Source of the DNA: Phytophthora quininea
Taxonomy: Eukaryota; Oomycota; Peronosporomycetes; Peronosporales; Peronosporaceae
Assembly (NCBI GenBank): GCA_011947345.1
Contig: JAAVTG010000644.1
Location: forward strand, 124,001 to 188,000
Reading direction: 5' to 3'
Length of the DNA: 64,000 nt
Below the pieces are notes generated by a model. That model saw nothing but the letters and a program-made list of their open reading frames with translations, was not told where the DNA came from and did no database searches. The position numbers and the translations under genes were made by a program. Shown piece by piece: positions 31,488-41,092 of this stretch (position 1 is its first letter; every line of letters starts with the position of its first letter).

Positions 31488-33233
31488 ATGACGCGGTGGG
31501 CGGTGCTTCTGCTGCTTCTGGCAGCGGCCGTCGTCTGCAGCATCGCGGAGGCGCTAACCCCGACGGTGGCAGGCACAGTAGAGCCGGCGGGTGATTCGGA
31601 AGACTCGGACGACTCGTTCGATCTATTCGACTCGAATGAGTCGGAAGACTCGGACGACTCGGACGACTCGGACGACTCGGACGACTCGGACGACGAGAGC
31701 CCTCAGCTGAAGAAGATTGGCTGGGACGTCAAGACTGTCGACAAGATCGAGTCGACTCGGCCCAACTGGGTGGGCCCCACCATCGGTAAGCCAGACGACA
31801 GCGATTCCGCTTGTTACCGTGAGGCCCACATCATGAACACTTGTCCTGTGGGGTACAGCTACAGGATGAAAACGTGCTGGGCCGAGTGTCCGCTGGACTA
31901 CCCTGTCGAGTGCGGTATGGAATGCATCCGACAGGGAGACGACTGCGGTTTGCAGCTGTTTGCCAAGGTGGGCGCCACCGTCATGGTGCCCATGTCGCTG
32001 CTCAAGATGAACGTGCTCGGCCTCTTCGCCAAGCTCGCCAAGGGAGTGCAGCGCGCCATCAAGTGCACGAGGTCCATGCTGAGCGCGGTCAAGACGATCT
32101 CCAAGTACATCCGAAGCCTCAAGGTCAACGACCCGCAGATCACCAAGGACCAGGTGCTGACGGCGCTGTACTACACGAGCTACGTCACAATCGATCTGCC
32201 TGCCGCCATGTACGTGTGTCTGGGCAAGGCATACCCCGAGATTTGGGACCCGATCAGTACCGACATGGGCATGGTGCAATACCTCATCTCGGAGATTGTC
32301 GCCCACGAGGACGAAATCACCTCGAGCTGGGAGCGCTTCAAAGCGTTTCTGATCGGCGCCAACTTCACGGAAGCCGTCAGTGAGCTGAACGAGACGGACA
32401 TTTCGTCGCTCGAGACTGGGCTGGCGTCCAACTCGACGTGCGGCTACGAGCTGCAGCGTATTACGGACCGCACGTGGCGGACGATCAACGAGATGCGAGA
32501 TCGAGGCATAGCGGAGGACGACATCCGCGTCTCCATCAGCAAATCCGACCTCACGGTGAACGACATCCCCACGGCCACCAACAACTGCATGGGGCAGATG
32601 ATCGCCGAGTCGGACGAGGCCACGGCCTACGAGACGCGCGACACATTGCGCAAGACGTTCAGCGTCATCGTCGACGACCTCATCGACGCCGGCAAGAGCG
32701 ACAATGGCACGTCCATGAAGGCCAAGAGGTACACGCGAATCGCTATCGACAAGGCGATTCGAATCTACGCTCTTATGGACCTCGACACGACTCGATTCAC
32801 GAGTTTGTTGACCGAGTACATCCAGCCCATCTGCGGCCCGACGCAGTTCATCGGCGAGATCGACGACGGCGACGAGCCCAGCACACTCGGTCTCCGCGTC
32901 GTCAAAAAGGCCTTCAACGGCAGCTCCTTAGCCTGGAAGAAAGTGGGCGACGGCGTCGTCAACGTCAAGTTTGTCAGCAACGACACAGAGGACGTGACCG
33001 TCAACATCTATTCGGGCGGCGATAAGATCGACGAGACGGACGTTCCGGCGGGGAAGACCGTGTCGTGGCAGTCGAACGTGACGACGTTGGGCGGGAAGAC
33101 GCTCTACCTCGACCGATGGCGACCAGGACTCCTTGGCCTTCCTGGCACGGGAGGTGGTTCGCTGAAGTTGTGGGTGCCGCGAGCGAGTAGAGGCGGCCAC
33201 TTAGACCTCACGGCGAGGATCAATGTTAGTTAG
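31488..33233 (+). CDS. S1: large secreted cysteine-rich protein of unknown family
   Basis: An intact 581-aa frame. Residues 1-22 form a clear signal peptide (MTRWAVLLLLLAAAVVCSIA). Residues about 30-68 are an acidic Ser/Asp tract made largely by a 9-nt tandem repeat. Residues about 105-155 are a cysteine module (CYREAHIMNTCPVGYSY, then C-x3-C, C-x3-C and C pairs). The middle is helical with possible N-glycosylation sites (NFT, NET, NST, NGT). The C-terminal 100 residues look like a beta domain ending WRPGLLGLPGTGGGSLKLWV. No catalytic motif or membrane anchor is seen. It has one full-length paralogue, S2 (41093-42892), and each lies head to head with an FR gene. Secretion is well supported; the function is unknown. 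Confidence 0.85.
   Translation: MTRWAVLLLLLAAAVVCSIAEALTPTVAGTVEPAGDSEDSDDSFDLFDSNESEDSDDSDDSDDSDDSDDESPQLKKIGWDVKTVDKIESTRPNWVGPTIGKPDDSDSACYREAHIMNTCPVGYSYRMKTCWAECPLDYPVECGMECIRQGDDCGLQLFAKVGATVMVPMSLLKMNVLGLFAKLAKGVQRAIKCTRSMLSAVKTISKYIRSLKVNDPQITKDQVLTALYYTSYVTIDLPAAMYVCLGKAYPEIWDPISTDMGMVQYLISEIVAHEDEITSSWERFKAFLIGANFTEAVSELNETDISSLETGLASNSTCGYELQRITDRTWRTINEMRDRGIAEDDIRVSISKSDLTVNDIPTATNNCMGQMIAESDEATAYETRDTLRKTFSVIVDDLIDAGKSDNGTSMKAKRYTRIAIDKAIRIYALMDLDTTRFTSLLTEYIQPICGPTQFIGEIDDGDEPSTLGLRVVKKAFNGSSLAWKKVGDGVVNVKFVSNDTEDVTVNIYSGGDKIDETDVPAGKTVSWQSNVTTLGGKTLYLDRWRPGLLGLPGTGGGSLKLWVPRASRGGHLDLTARINVS
31647..31691 (+). repeat. 9-nt tandem repeat (GACTCGGAC)x5 in S1
   Basis: Five perfect units encode Asp-Ser-Asp repeats in the mature N-terminus of S1. 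The repeat length keeps the frame, so copy number can vary without breaking the gene. Confidence 0.85.
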
Positions 33234-34275
33234 CTTTTGTGATAGAGATGTTTTGACGTAGACCAATATTTAACACACCCCAAGGAAATACAAATGGCGA
33301 GAACGCCCCAGACACCACACGCTCCGCTGCCTGCATCCTGTCGGCGATCAATCGGTGAAAACCTTTTCGTTTCGGTGGCCAGCGCGTGCCATTGCCCAAT
33401 GACGCTGTGAGGAGACCAGTCTGAACTTGCCACTGCAGTCGTTGGCCCCCTCCTTGTATGGCCCACACGAGATGGATCTGTCTGCTACTTGTCAACGCAA
33501 CTTTATCTCGCTTGGGCTATCAGCAGTACCTTGTAGAGGTTCTGGTGGTGCTCAGTGGCCAAATTCTTTAACAGTCGAACCCTCCACAACCAACGTGCCA
33601 ATCTTCCGGTGATCCTCGTCTCAAACTCGCCTTACGCAGCAGCCGTTTCGATTGCAGAAACGTTCGTGTGGCATATACTAACAACAATCTGCCACCATTC
33701 GCTATTCGACAACGTATTGGCGAGATGCATCGACACTCTCGTGGTCCAAGCAGCTCCGATAGCGTCGTTGTCAAGTGTAATTGGCAGGAGACACACGCCT
33801 TGCAATGGAGCCGCAACTTGCGGCGTGCGAGCAATTCGCCAGATTCAAGTTCAGTTTGGCACCGCACGGTTCCAACGCTACTCTCTCGCTTCGATCTGCG
33901 CACGGTGGCGATCGAAATTAAAGCAGGAGAAGATACTTGATAGCACAACACCATTTCGAAGGCCGTAGCCCCCCTCTTATTGCGGCGCAAAATGTCGTCG
34001 GTTAAAACGCTGGCATTGGTCTTTGTATCATTGGCTCGCCGGCACACGCCTGACACTGGACGACTTAGTGCTTTTGCCTGAATGGCGCCCGCTTTCAATC
34101 TGTCGTGGCCACCGCACACGTTTCAGAAATGCTTGTTGCAAACCACCGGGAGCGCGTGCCTCCGCCCTTCTATTTCGCGTTGCTTGACGCTCCTGGTGGC
34201 CTCATGCGAACAGGATCCCGCGACATCTAGCTAAACACGACTTTAGTCAATTCACCGCTCAAAAGCGAGCTGACC
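33234..34275. other. Spacer between S1 and FR B
   Basis: About 1 kb. A minus-strand frame at 33568-34119 and overlapping forward frames are open but lack motifs and have random-like Arg/Cys/Leu-rich composition. No gene is supported. Confidence 0.4.
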
Positions 34276-34293
34276 ATGGCATCTTTGCAGTAG
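34276..34293 (+). promoter_or_regulatory. Possible five-codon upstream ORF of FR B
   Basis: ATG GCA TCT TTG CAG TAG ends directly against the main ATG (TAG-ATG). If it lies in the mRNA leader it would require reinitiation. Alternatively the TTTGCAG is a splice acceptor and the uORF does not exist in the mRNA. Confidence 0.35.
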
Positions 34294-36692
34294 ATGCCTC
34301 TGCAAACGCGAACCACAGGAAGCAACTCATTCCCCAATTTCCTCTCTCCTTACCAAGTCGAGCGACACCTCCAGAACGTGACGGAACTTGCCATGACGCA
34401 TCCGGATGTGGAGTTTACCCACGTCAAGACCCCGGCAGACCATCTCCAGGACAAGCGTGGCAGTACCAGTGCCGACCGCAGGTTTGGGCCGTCTGCATGG
34501 GCCGACCAATTCTCTCTTCTAGGGAACCTCGCTCAACTTGTCATCCTGGCTTCCATTGTCGTGTATGCGTATGGCCAACTCTTCTACTTCTCCGACGCGT
34601 ATACCAACAATGTGAGCTCGACTATCGGCACGTGGTTCGGAGTGCCTGCTGGGGAGGTAAAAGTGCTGGTGGCCACTCGGAAATGGTGCGCCCCATGTAC
34701 TTTTTCCTCTTCTGCTTCATTCCCATGGCAGTGTCGATCCTCCTCCTCGAATTTCTACGCCACTTCAACGTGCGTCGCATCTCGTCGAGCTTTGTCTTGA
34801 ACCTGGGTCGGTTCCTCCGTCTGAAGCCGCGTGTTTTCGGCCGAGTCATCAGCAAGGGGATCGGCGAGCTGCTCTTCCTCGGGTTCCTTGTCGGTGGCAA
34901 TATTTATGTCTTCCAGTACTACTACCGAGCGCGTGTGGAGCGGATGAAGCAACGAAGCCCCGACCTCGACTTCTCGGCGTACTTGGAGATGATCGCGCTT
35001 ACTTTCGGCTTCGTGTGCGTCTACAACATGGCCTTCCTGTTCCTACCGGCAACCCGCAACTGCGTCTGGATGGAGTTCCTCAACATTTCGTACGCCAACG
35101 GCATCAAGTATCATCGCTGGGTGGGGGTCATTACGGTGGTGACGGCGTTCCTACACTGCCTCGGCTACTACTGGGCGTGGGTTAAGGAGGGCACATGGGT
35201 CTCCGAGGCACTCCCGTGCTTCAATTGCGCTGTCGGCGAAGACGGTCACGACCCGTGGATGAACTTCTTCGGAGAGATTGCTTTGTTGGCCTTCCTAGCC
35301 ATCGGACTCACGTCCATCCCCTGGGTGCGCCGCAAAATGTACAACACGTTCTACAGCGTCCACCACCTCTTCATCGTCGGCACCATCTTCGCTGTGCTGC
35401 ATTGGAATCCGATCCTCGCGTGGATCTTCCCGTCTGTCATGCTCTACGTCATCTGCCGTGCTATCTCCAGCTCCAACGGCTTTACTCCGGTGGTGGTGCG
35501 TGAATTCACCACGCTCTCTCACGACGTGGTTAAGGTGGTTATTTCTCGATCTACCACCCACGCCGGGGACTTTAAAGTCGGCCAGTTCGTCTACTTGAAC
35601 GTGCCTGCCATCTCCAAGTTGCAGTGGCACGCCTTCACCATCAGCTCCTCGCCCCGCACCAGTCCCGACACCCTCACCATTTTGCTCAAGTCGCTTGGCG
35701 ACTGGACAGAAGACCTGATCAGACACTCGGAAGACTGCAAGCGGAACAACGTGCTGCCGACAGTGTACATGGACGGATACTACGGCGCCTCGCTCGAGAT
35801 GTACGACGAGTACTCGACGGTGTGTCTCGTTGGTGGTGGCATCGGCGCCACGCCACTCTTCTCCATCCTGGAAGACATGGTGGCTAAGCTGCAGCACGGC
35901 GAGTCGATGCACCAAAAGGTCTTCTTCATCTTCACGTTCCGCGAGCTGTCGCTGCTGGAGGAGATCCACCCGCTGCTGATGCAGATCAAGGAGCTGGACC
36001 CGCAGGAGCAGTACTTCAGCCTGCACTTCAGCCTCACTCGGTCGCCGACTAACGAGCAGCTGGACCTCCCACTTGACCACGATCGGCTCGCTGGAAAGCC
36101 TCACGTATCGGCATCTCGCTACGACACGAGCACGACCAAGATGGCCCCCAAACCTTTCGCTGAGCCGCTTCGCTCTCGCACGAGCAAAGTGGCCCTGTAC
36201 ATTGCCTCATTCTTCCTAACGTTCCTCATCTGGATCATTGTCAAGTACGGCAGTAAGGTGCAAGGCGACAATGCCAACTTGTGGCCACTCCAGAACTTTG
36301 TGGAGATCGTTCTGGTCATCATTGTGGCCTGGATCTGCGTCTACACCTTCACGTACATTGAGAGCAAGAGATCTACGGAAGCCACGGGCTCCTTTGGGGC
36401 GTTGATGACGCCGGCAGGCATGCAGCCGTACGCCAGTGACGCTCACACGTTCCGCGACTTGGTCACGGACCATCGCGTGGCTGTTGGCCAGCGGCCTAAC
36501 ATGGCCGAGATCATGCGCAAGGTGTACACCGGCCACAAGCAATTCACCGCCACGCACCCAACTGCGTCCGGCAATTCAACAATCGGCGTCTTCATCTCTG
36601 GACCGGGACCGCTTAAACACGCCACCGAGAACGCCATCACAGACATTGGTATGACCCACTTCGATGTCCATGAAGAGCAGTTCGAGCTCTGA
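34294..36692 (+). CDS. FR B: ferric reductase/NADPH oxidase-like flavocytochrome, one frame break
   Basis: About 800 aa. The N-terminus (ATG 34294) has a cytosolic arm and a first helix (LVILASIVVYAYGQLFYFSD). The frame shifts by one base near 34655 in the GGGGAGGTAAAA run, and the second frame is open to 36692. Heme helices carry IKYHRWVGVITVVTAFLHCL and TFYSVHHLFIVGTIFAVLHW, whose spaced histidines would hold two hemes. The FAD-binding segment is LQWHAFTISSSP (HPFT type) and the NAD(P) loop is VCLVGGGIGATPLFSILEDM. The nucleotide lobe is then interrupted by two predicted helices (VALYIASFFLTFLIWIIV and NFVEIVLVIIVAWICVYTF) before it resumes with NSTIGVFISGPGPLK and the typical end FDVHEEQFEL. 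It should move electrons from NAD(P)H across the membrane to Fe(III) or O2; which acceptor is used cannot be read from sequence. Confidence 0.85.
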
Positions 36693-37085
36693 GCTGCGTC
36701 GATTCCACTTCCCTGAAAACATTCTAGCGGTGAGTAGGAAGACGTAATGTAGTTTCCAAATGTGTGTTGACGACAGAACTTTGGAGAGAGCGCCGTATCC
36801 CCCATTCGATCCATCACTTGACGCTTCCCCCTTCTTCATTAGCTTACAACAGTTATTGAATCCAAAACTTTGTTAGAAAAACTGCATCTGGACCACAAGA
36901 ACGGAATGCCAAACGGACAGCAGAAGACTAAAGTACAGCGGATGTCGAGTTGGCAATTCGAGAGCAAGCAACGTGTCGCTTGGTGAAGCCACGCCACACT
37001 CACGACACAACCAACACGTTTCCAATTCATTCCACATTGTCTTAAACAGTCGGAGATCTCTGCTAGCTTGTAATCCATGGGACGG
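36693..37085. other. Spacer between convergent FR B and the BTB-like gene
   Basis: No coding potential is supported. It holds the 3' regions of both genes. Confidence 0.4.
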
Positions 37086-39369
37086 TCATGGCACGCTGTG
37101 CGCACGTAGCTGACTATTGGGAAAGCTTGTGGAACTCGCCACACTCTCTTGGGACAGGTTCTCTTGCTGTCGAGGGAAATACTCGGGCGATAAGCCATTC
37201 TCACCCGCTTCAATCATGAACTCGATGGCATTTGTTTCGTTCTTCATGTAGGCATGTCGGTACATGCGCCAGCCAAACGGCCGTCGACGGTGGAAGCGTC
37301 GAAAGGTGTCCTGGACCCCCTTGAGGATCAGCTCGTAAAACTGTAACTCACGAGGAGAACGCTTCAGCGTGTCGATGATGTCGTCAAGTGGCACAAAACA
37401 CCACCGAACACACTTGTACAAGCGAATCACATCTCTGGAGCGGCCATTAAAGCCACGAGACTGCGATGCACCCTTAAGACAACTGAATTTGTGGCCAAAA
37501 ACCATCTTGTTCAGGCATCTGAGCAGCGTCCGCTCTCCGCCAGGGACTCGCAAGCGCTCACCACGCAGTACTAACACGAGGGTTTCTACGGGTAAGCGCT
37601 GCATCTCGGAAACAATCATCAAGTCTGATAACTCGGACGATGCACTGTGTGGAGCCGCGTAGAATAGTGTCGTTTGCAACAAGAAGTGATAGATGCTGCA
37701 GATAGGACTCCCCAAACGAAGAACTTACCTCGAAGCTGCGCTCTCGCCAAGCCGTCAATAGGGACGGCTGGTACTGTAACAGCGGGGCTAAAGTCTCTGG
37801 CGTCGGCGGCACTAGCCCTTGCCATTGACTGTACTGGTCCTCGCAATGTTGGTACTGAATCATGACCTCATCCGCCACCTCAGTTTGGTTGCTGTCGACA
37901 CGCCAATATTTGATTTTCATTTGGCCACGTAGCCAGAACTGTGGGTCCTCGGCAAGACCATTATCTCCGTCAATTTCGTCCGGCTCGTATTTCAGCAGAT
38001 TGGATGAGGCCGAGCGGATGATTCGCCACAGAATCGGACACTCTTCCATGATGTCGATGCGTATTTGGAGCTGGAATTTGCCAAATTCCAGTATCGTGTA
38101 ATAGTGCGCTTCGTCAGCTTTCGAGTGCACTTCGACTGGAGGACGCTCCAAGTATGGCTTCCAGTCTGGCGCAAAGTGCTTGTGCAGTCGACGGAGGGAC
38201 ATCGGCTCGGGCGTCTGGAACATTTGACGCAGTCGAAAGTTCAGTCCATTCAGCACATTCCGCCAGAACTCGAGCAACCGAACGTTGTTAATCATCCCCA
38301 CCAAAACGCGGGCCAACAAATTAGAGTCATCGATCTGTAAGAACAATGGCACCGGGTCGATATCGGTGAGCACCTCGTAGTACTCTTTGGGCTGCAAAGA
38401 CTGCAGGAAGCAGATCAGATCGTCGCATACCACGCGCTGCATCTTGCTGTCCCTCAGCTCACATGTATCCAACATCATCTCGGCCCACGTCTTGGTGGTC
38501 ACGTAGCGCGCGGCAATGGTCAGGCAATAGTACAGCAGGGTGCTGTTTCGTAAGTCCAGCCATTTGACCAGCCTGATGACGTGCAGCGCATTCTTGTCCT
38601 CCATCAGCCTCACTCTGAGCCTGTAGAGATACTCTACAATCGCTACCACGGCGTCCAGCTCGGCACCGACGATCTCTACATGGAGCAGGCTTGGATAGCG
38701 CTCCTCCTTCAAGACTTCTTCGTCTTTGAATAAGTTTCTGGCTCGCGGAGCTCTCCGAAACTCATTAGGAGGCTGGTTCTCGTCCCCTGGATTCTGCCGC
38801 AGCCTCTTCCGCCTCTGCACGACAACAGGACTCGGACTGCTAGCTCTGATGCGGTGGCCGACGCACTTGACGTAGTCAAGCTTGGTCCTCTCCCTTGCTT
38901 GAGTGACCGGACACAAGCACTCTTCAGGCTCTGGCTCATACGTACGGTAAGAAATGCGCATGACCTCCTCCTGATCCAAGACCCGCAGTGTGAAATGCTC
39001 GCTCTCGTGCGGCGCCGCCTCCAGCTCGCGTAGCCGCTTCCTGCTCTCGCACTGTAGCTTCATCAGCTTTTGGAACAGACACGGACAACGGTGCTCCAGC
39101 ACGTCCAGGTGCAGCTCGAATGCGCACTTGTTAGCGTGCAGAATGACGTCTGGAGCGGAATCTTCGTTTTGGGGCACGTTGTAGCTACTGATGGCGACCA
39201 CGAGCGACTGCGAAGCCTGTGGCGGAGGGAGGGCATGGACAGGCTCCCCTGGAAGGAGCTGAAGGTCCTCAGGGTCGACTTCCGGCGCCCCCAGCAGCAG
39301 CACGCAGCGCCGTGCGTCGTCCACACGCCACATACTGTACCGCGCGGAATCGGAAGTGATGCGGAACAT
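37086..39369 (-). CDS. BTB/POZ-like protein, probable intron or frame break near 37.7 kb
   Basis: ATG 39369 starts MFRITSDSARYSMWRVDD. Residues about 70-115 (DVILHANKCAFELHLDVLEH) resemble the first strands of a BTB/POZ fold, and after a basic linker (RRKRLRQNPGDENQPPNEF) the BTB similarity resumes with AVVAIVEYLYRLRVRL. A helical BACK-like region follows (HVIRLVKWLDLRNSTLLYYC, MQRVVCDDLICFLQSLQ). A second half from about residue 400 repeats the pattern weakly (YYTILEFGKFQLQIRIDIM). The long frame ends at 37558, but a frame reading SIYHFLLQTTLFYAAPHS and DLMIVSEMQRLPVETLVLVL continues to 37086, so there is a change near 37690-37735. A GTAAGT donor lies at about 37728, but the simple acceptor does not restore the frame. 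BTB proteins often serve as Cullin-3 adaptors; that role is only inferred here. Confidence 0.55.
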
Positions 39370-39470
39370 CGATTGCCGCCAGATGATTGGCTGAAAAGAA
39401 CTTGCAAATCAATAGGTTGAGTGAAGGTCGCGCTACGACCATCGAAAAACTTTCTTGCCGGATCGGCTTG

Positions 39471-40370
39471 GCCTGCGTGTGCGCCGACGGCCAGCTCTTC
39501 TACCTTGGCGAGATGACCTTCGTGGGCTCCCTCATCGGAGGCAACGTCTACGCCTTCCAGTACTTGTACTGAACTCGCGTCACGAAGAGCAAAAGTAGGC
39601 TCCAGCCGACAGAAACTTTCATCTTCACGTTCCGCGAGCTGTCGTTGCTGGAGATCCATCCACTGCTGATGCAGATCAAGGAGCTGGACCCGCAGGAGCA
39701 GTTCTTCAGCCTGCACTTCAGTGACTGAAGTTCAGTCTCATCCGCGCCCCGACCGACGAGCAACTCGACCAACGCATCGACCACGACCGACTGGCCGGCA
39801 AACCGCACGCGACGGCCACGAGCTACGACACGGCCGTGACCAAGAAGACCCCGCAGCCATTCACTCAACCGCTGCAGTCCTCGCCGGTCAAACTGGCCGC
39901 GTACACGGTGGCGTTCCTGCTCACAGTCGTCCTCTGGACCATCGTCCGCTACGGCATCGAATCCAGGCGCACAACGCCAAGCTGTGGGCGCTGCAGAGCT
40001 TTATCGAGATCGTGTTGGTCATGGGCGTGTCGGTGGCGCGGTGTACGCGTTCGCTTTCGTCGAGGACAAGGTGTGCACGGGGGCGTCTGGTGCTCTGGTG
40101 GCGTCGGCGGGAGTCAAGCAGTACGCTACCGACGTTCACACTTTCCGTGATCTGATTGCCGAGTACCAAGTGGACGTGGGCCACCGCCCGAACATGAACG
40201 AGCTCGTGAAGAAGGTGGACGACCAACACAAGTCGTCGACCGCCGACGGTAACTCGGCCGTGGGGGTGTTCATCTCTGGGTCGAAGACGCTGAAGACAGC
40301 TACGGAAAACGCCATCACCGGTGTTGGCGTGCTGAACTTCGACTTGCATGAGGAGCAGTTCGACCTCTAG
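39471..40370 (+). pseudogene. FR C: internally deleted ferric reductase-like remnant
   Basis: Segments of an FR gene are fused with large deletions. DGQLFYLGE (N-terminal helix) joins MTFVGSLIGGNVYAFQYLY, followed by a stop at about 39569. Translation then jumps to TFIFTFRELSLLEIHPLLMQ of the NAD lobe, so all heme and FAD regions are missing. The 14-nt insertion (39723-39736) adds the same stop as in FR A. The next frame has SPVKLAAYTVAFLLTVVLWT, a shift near 39965, then FRDLIAEYQVDVGHRPNMNE and an intact C-terminus SAVGVFISGSKTLK to FDLHEEQFDL (stop 40370). The part from 39615 to 40200 is nearly identical to FR A (30030-29430) in inverted orientation. It has no capacity to act as a reductase. 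Confidence 0.85.
39723..39736 (+). repeat. 14-nt palindromic insertion in FR C
   Basis: GACTGAAGTTCAGT is inserted after CTTCAGT, identical in sequence and position to the one in FR A. ACTGAA-G-TTCAGT is a perfect inverted repeat and CTTCAGT-G-ACTGAAG forms a second overlapping one. Confidence 0.8.
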
Positions 40371-41092
40371 ATGATAGACATCGTAGAGCGCAATCCAATT
40401 TGCGAGCACGCGAATAATTAATTCAACTAGCGTGCATGAGCACTGCTAGCTCTAGATAGCCCACTTGACTCGCTCGAGGCACTTACAACGTCAGTGAAGC
40501 ACCACCAGTTCATGGGATCCCAAGTATCCCCAGCCCCAACGATGGCATTCCTGTTAGTGAGTCAGCTTCGTTGTCAAATGTCGTCGTCCCGGTTTGATGC
40601 CGCGCTTTCCTCCAGCTTGAAGATGAAGCAGCCGCTTGGGCGGAAACGATAGAGACTAGCGTCGCCCTGCCTGCGAACGAGGTCTCTGTAGCGCGAGCTC
40701 CACTGGAAAATCGGGAGGAACTTAACTTGGACGGTGACGGCGATGAGCGAATGTAGCGGTAAGCTTAACTCGATCCGTAGGCAGCAACATTCCAATCTCC
40801 GGCCTGCGCTGTTGGCGGCAACGCTCACCTTGTCGCGCTTGGCACCGTCCGAAGTACAGCTCGCTCGATGCCTTCGCGACCATTCATCCGATTGCTGCGT
40901 TCGCCACATGCTCCTTCCCATCCAACAGCATTGGATGGGCCGCAGACGCCGATCTCGGCCAAGGCTTGTCAACAGCTGGCTCATCGGATACCGTCACGCG
41001 ATCTTCGCCATGCTCGAGGAGCACCAGAGAAGATAAAGCTCAATATGAACGCCAGGAACACCGAGTTAAATTATTCTACGTCTATACTTCTT
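40371..41092. other. Spacer between convergent FR C and S2
   Basis: Overlapping open frames on both strands at 40574-41884 are either motif-free or shadows of S2. No gene is supported. Confidence 0.4.

Noticed and set aside
31623..32306. 227-codon minus-strand ORF over S1
   Set aside because: Antisense shadow; the Val-Arg-Val repeats are the complement of the Asp-Ser repeat.
33568..34119. 183-codon minus-strand ORF between S1 and FR B
   Set aside because: No motif, no signal peptide, overlapping open frames on the other strand and random-like composition.
35295..36104. 269-codon minus-strand ORF over FR B
   Set aside because: Antisense shadow of the conserved FAD/NAD region; a matching shadow exists over FR D.
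29913..39736. Considered a programmed stop or readthrough site because the same TGA occurs twice in FR genes
   Set aside because: The intact paralogues lack it, the frame also changes after it, and both carriers have other disabling damage.
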